Part shown: positions 61,350 to 64,000 of the stretch, one piece after another
How the letters are laid out: each line of letters begins with the position of its first letter
Numbering within the stretch: the stretch's first letter is position 1
NCBI GenBank assembly: GCA_037176705.1
Contig: CM073886.1
Span: forward strand, 20,879,501-20,943,500
Length of the DNA stretch: 64,000 nt
DNA from: Molossus alvarezi
Taxonomy: Eukaryota; Chordata; Mammalia; Chiroptera; Molossidae
Direction of reading: 5' to 3'
Translations under genes and position numbers: made by a program
Notes under the pieces: generated by a model
The model's input: the letters and a program-made list of their open reading frames with translations, nothing else
The model's database searches: none
Told to the model about the DNA's origin: nothing

Positions 61350-61585
61350 TTTTTTTTTAATCCTCACTCGAGGACATTTTTCCATTTATTGTTCAGGTAG
61401 AGTGGGAGGAAGAGAGAGAGAGAAACATCGATGTGAAAGGAACACATCGAGTGGCTGCCACCCGCACAACCGACCAGGGCCGGAGACAAACTGCAACCGA
61501 GGTACATGCCCTTAGCGGGAACCGAACCCGGGTCCCTCAGGACCGCAGGCCGACGCTCTAACCGCTGAACCAAATCGGCCAGGGC
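61350..61585 (-). mobile_element. Ves-L SINE, minus strand
   Basis: It runs from TAATCCTCACTCGAGGACAT to AAATCGGCCAGGGC. Confidence 0.94.
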
Positions 61586-61599
61586 TTTTTTTTTTTTTT

Positions 61600-61839
61600 T
61601 TATCCTCACCCGAGGACATTTTTCCATTTTTTTGTACAGGTAGAGTGGGAGGGAGAGAGAGGAAAAGAGAGAGAGGGAAACATCGATGTGGAAGGGACAC
61701 ATCCAGTGGCTGCCACCCGCACGACCAACCAGGGCCGGGGACAAACTGCAACCAAGGTACATGCCCTTAGCAGGAACCAAACCTGGGTCTCTCTGGACCG
61801 CAGGCCGACTCTCTACCGCTGAGCCAAACTGGCCAGGGC
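61600..61839 (-). mobile_element. Ves-L SINE, minus strand
   Basis: It runs from TATCCTCACCCGAGGACATT to AAACTGGCCAGGGC. Confidence 0.94.
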
Positions 61840-61847
61840 GGTTGGAC

Positions 61848-62052
61848 TATTTTTTATTGATTTTAGAGAGAGGGGAAGGGAGAGGGAGAGAGAGAAAAAA
61901 ACATTGACAGAAACATCATTTGGCTGCCTCCTGTGCGCCCCCTACTGGGGGTCCAGCTCAAATCCTGGGCATGTACCCTGACCGGGAATCCAACCAGTAA
62001 CCTCTTGGTGCATGGGTTGATGTTCAACCACTAAACCCCACAAACACAAGGC
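61848..62052 (-). mobile_element. Ves-S SINE, minus strand
   Basis: It runs from TTTTATTGATTTTAGAGAGA to AACCACTAAACCCCACA. The head end is decayed. Confidence 0.9.
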
Positions 62053-62065
62053 TTGTGTTCCTTTT

Positions 62066-62394
62066 TTTAAATTAGATTTATTTATTGTTTGAAATAAGGC
62101 AGGTATGTAGAGGGTTACTGCTGGTGCCATCCAGCCAAGAAAACCTCATAGCAGGAGTGCGTCTCAAGGTCTCGCCACTGCCAGCGTTCAGACCTTGCAA
62201 AGGCCTCAGTTCTTGCGTCCAGATCTGCATGGCTCTCTGGGGACTGCTGGCCTGGACCCACACCTGTGGTTTCATCTGGGTCAGATCCTCCAAGCCAAGA
62301 GGGCAGAGTTGGGATGGAAAAGGAGCCTGGACTAGGTGGAGCCCCTGGCGTCACCCCAGAGAAGAGCTCGGGGAGGCCAAGAACTGGAGGAGTG
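62066..62394 (-). CDS. Candidate terminal exon, unidentified product (low confidence)
   Basis: On minus, a frame is open from about 62394 to a TAA at 62115-62117 and ends EVFLAGWHQQ. It is preceded by an acceptor-like CTCTTACACTCCTCCAG. AATAAATAAAT lies about 30 nt past the stop. The predicted tail is acidic and rich in S, P and G (contains WLGGSDPDETTGVGPGQQ). I do not recognise the protein. It could equally be a decayed processed copy or a chance frame, and the opposite strand is also open across it. Confidence 0.18.
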
Positions 62395-62590
62395 TAAGAG
62401 TCAGCTTAGAGGCAAGCGGAAATGATGACTCAGCTTTGGGTTGTGATTTCCCTGTGCTTCGACTTCTTAGTCAAAGGCGTTGAGTCATTGCCTTATTGCC
62501 TTTGACACTCAGACTTCTCACTCATCCCAGCAGGGTACAGGAAGTGGGTGCAGGGAAGATCCCTGCAGTTTGGGCTGTGCTCGCAGGTGG
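62395..62590. other. Intergenic sequence without recognised feature
   Basis: No repeat is recognised. GATGACTCAG and TTGAGTCATT give two AP-1-like sites. Confidence 0.35.
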
Positions 62591-62715
62591 CCCCTGAGTT
62601 CAAATTCAGTGTCCGTGGTTTACTAATCATGGAACTTTGACAGGTCACTGAGCCCACATTTCCCCACCTGTACCCTGGAGATGCTAATGCCTATCCTGCT
62701 AGGTTCTTCACCTAA
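62590..62715 (+). mobile_element. MIR relic (plus)
   Basis: GAGTTCAAATTCAGTGTCCG, GACAGGTCACTGAGCCCACA, then TTTCCCCACCTGTACCCTGG. Confidence 0.75.
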
Positions 62716-62935
62716 TTAATATTTACTGGCACCTCCTGTGTGCCAAGCACAAGGGGTATGTAGTAAACTAATCAGACAAAATATCTGCCCCCAGGAAGCT
62801 TACACTTTAGTGACAAAAAAAAAAAATCAATAAACAAATAGGTGCAAACAATGTAAGGTCAGTTGGTGATAAGCACAGTGAAGAAAAATTAAATGAGTGA
62901 AGAGAGAGAGGGTTGAGGGAGCTCATAGAGACAGT
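62716..62935 (+). mobile_element. Ancient interspersed repeat, family not named
   Basis: CTGTGTGCCAAGCACAAGGG, CAGGAAGCTTACACTTTAGT, GTTGGTGATAAGCACAGTGA are in the order of a common mammalian repeat I cannot name safely. Confidence 0.5.
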
Positions 62936-62937
62936 TT

Positions 62938-62995
62938 CTATTAAGTGTCTAACACAGGGCCTGGCACATAGTAGGGCTCAATAAACAAGTATGAA
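62938..62995 (+). mobile_element. L2 or MIR 3' terminus
   Basis: ACAGGGCCTGGCACATAGTA, then GGGCTCAATAAACAAG. Confidence 0.7.
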
Positions 62996-63137
62996 TCTCC
63001 CTCTTTGCTTTTTAGGAAGTGAGTGCCATTTGGTTTTTAGGACTGAAAGGACCTTCCCTCCCCTGAGAAGTTGCAAGGTGACTCCCACATAGGGTTCCCA
63101 GCCACAAGGCAATGAAGGCGAAAGTTGTGCATGTGAA

Positions 63138-63350
63138 ATATATTTTTTCATTAAGGTGATATTCACATAACGTAAAATGAACATTAACCATTTTAAAATG
63201 AATAATTTAGTGACGTTTAGTACGTTCACAGTGTTGTGCAATCATCACCACTATCTAGTTCCAAGACATTTTCAGCACCCCAAAAGAAAATCCTGTACCC
63301 ACTAAGCAGTCACTCCCTATTCCTCCCCCTTCCCTCCCCAATCTCTGACT
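63138..63350 (-). mobile_element. L1M 3' UTR fragment (minus)
   Basis: TTAAGGTGATATTCACATAA, TTCACAGTGTTGTGCAATCA match the same L1 region as at 53.73 kb. Confidence 0.9.
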
Positions 63351-63384
63351 AATGTTAATCACCCAGAAAATGCCAAAAGGGGTT

Positions 63385-63765
63385 GGAAGTGCCAAGGCAC
63401 AACAAATACATTCATTAAAGCAAAATTACTACAGGTCTTAAATTCTAGAGGTTACAAACAGCATGGCTGAGGTCATTCATGCCTAATTATTGTGCCTAAT
63501 AATTACCTTGACTAATTAGAGCAAAGGTTTTGGAGTGTGTTTCTATTCCCAGACACTGAGTCATCAGTGACCCAGAATAAATCATTTCCCTCTATTTGTG
63601 TCTTGGATCATCCACATGGAAGCACCCTGGCCAAACCCTCAGGGAAATTCCACAGGCTTCATTAATTAGGAAAACAGTATAATTTGTGTATGTCAGGCCT
63701 ATAGAAACATGACATCAGTATGTTTTGTATGTCAGATTCATTTACTTAATTATTCAACTATGCTC
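63385..63765. promoter_or_regulatory. Candidate homeodomain-rich conserved block
   Basis: Repeat-free sequence with CTAATTATTG, CCTAATAATTACC, GACTAATTAGAG and CATTAATTAGG in about 200 bp, plus ACTGAGTCATCAG. Such clustered TAATTA sites are typical of developmental enhancers. This is inference from motif density. Confidence 0.35.
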
Positions 63766-63777
63766 CAGGTGCATTTA

Positions 63778-63829
63778 TTTATTTAATATGTTTTTATTGA
63801 CTTTTAGAGAGAGAATAAGGGGGGGGAGG

Positions 63830-63872
<43 letters not shown>

Positions 63873-63988
63873 CAATGTGAGAAAGAAACATTGATCAGTT
63901 ACCTCCTGTATGCCCTGACCGGGAACCAAACTAGCAACCGTTCAGTACAGGGGACACTGCTCAACCAACTGAGCCACACCGGCCAGGG
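63778..63988 (-). mobile_element. VES SINE, minus strand, with (GA)n middle
   Basis: It runs from TTTTTATTGACTTTTAGAGA to GAGCCACACCGGCCAGGG with (GA)n at 63836-63870. CCAGGTGCAT before (63766) and after (63991) is the target duplication, cut by the window end. Confidence 0.93.
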
Positions 63989-64000
63989 TTCCAGGTGCAT

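Noticed and set aside
1..64000. Many 60-120-codon frames starting MAQRLERRPAV or similar
   Set aside because: These are translations of the VES SINE head and body on either strand, repeated at every copy, not genes.

Overview
The window is repeat-dense nuclear DNA from a mammal. The diagnostic signal is the very high number (about 85 recognisable pieces) of tRNA-derived SINEs of the VES family. These carry a tRNA-like head with A and B boxes, a (CT)n-rich middle and an A-rich 3' end, and they point to a yangochiropteran bat, probably vespertilionid or a close relative. Older layers (MIR, L2, MER-type hAT elements, MLT1/MaLR LTRs, L1M/L1ME 3' ends) are those expected of any placental mammal. 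I found no intact protein-coding gene, no tRNA or rRNA gene, no CRISPR array and no prokaryotic feature. Open frames in the window are short, lack context and mostly lie inside repeats. The only coding candidate I keep, at low confidence, is a possible terminal exon on the minus strand near 62.07-62.39 kb.

Four working labels are used for the SINEs. Ves-L is about 245 bp and ends in a GAACAAAAAATGG / TCCTCGGGTGAGGAT segment, or in an older variant with TGAAGATAAATGG. Ves-S is about 200 bp, has a GTTGAGCATCGACC head and ends in AAAATCAATAAAG. Ves-t has a tRNA-like head only, about 85-95 bp, and stops after GGGGCACGTACC and an A tail. Ves-G has a TAGCTCAGTTGGTTAGAG head. These are descriptive names, not database names.

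Layout. 0-7.4 kb: MIR and L2 relics interrupted by SINEs, including a SINE trimer inside one MIR and a hAT-like element inside another. 7.4-17.05 kb: one old endogenous retrovirus on the minus strand. It has two LTRs, a tRNA-Lys-type primer binding site, a decayed integrase segment and an envelope segment with a gamma-type transmembrane cysteine motif, and it is punctured by about ten SINEs and an L1 3' end. 17-22 kb: SINE nests in an L1 3' UTR, plus MIRs. 22.6-26.6 kb: an L2 interrupted by a near full-length HAL1-like half-LINE with a broken ORF1. 26.6-33 kb: MLT1 LTRs, MER5/MER1-like elements and an L1 3' UTR. 33.7-36.2 kb: two related LTRs in opposite orientation with a candidate conserved non-coding block between them. 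36-60 kb: a mosaic of SINEs, L1 3' ends, MER elements and LTR relics with little unique DNA. 60-64 kb: a dense SINE cluster, the candidate terminal exon, and a TAATTA-rich block that could be a regulatory element.

The most informative biology is retrotransposition mechanics. Two tail-less SINE stubs (21 and about 47 nt) have long perfect target-site duplications. At least six loci show three copies of one target site around two successive SINEs. Nine or so head-only Ves-t copies all stop at the same internal point. The provirus combines a lysine-type primer site with a gamma-type envelope.
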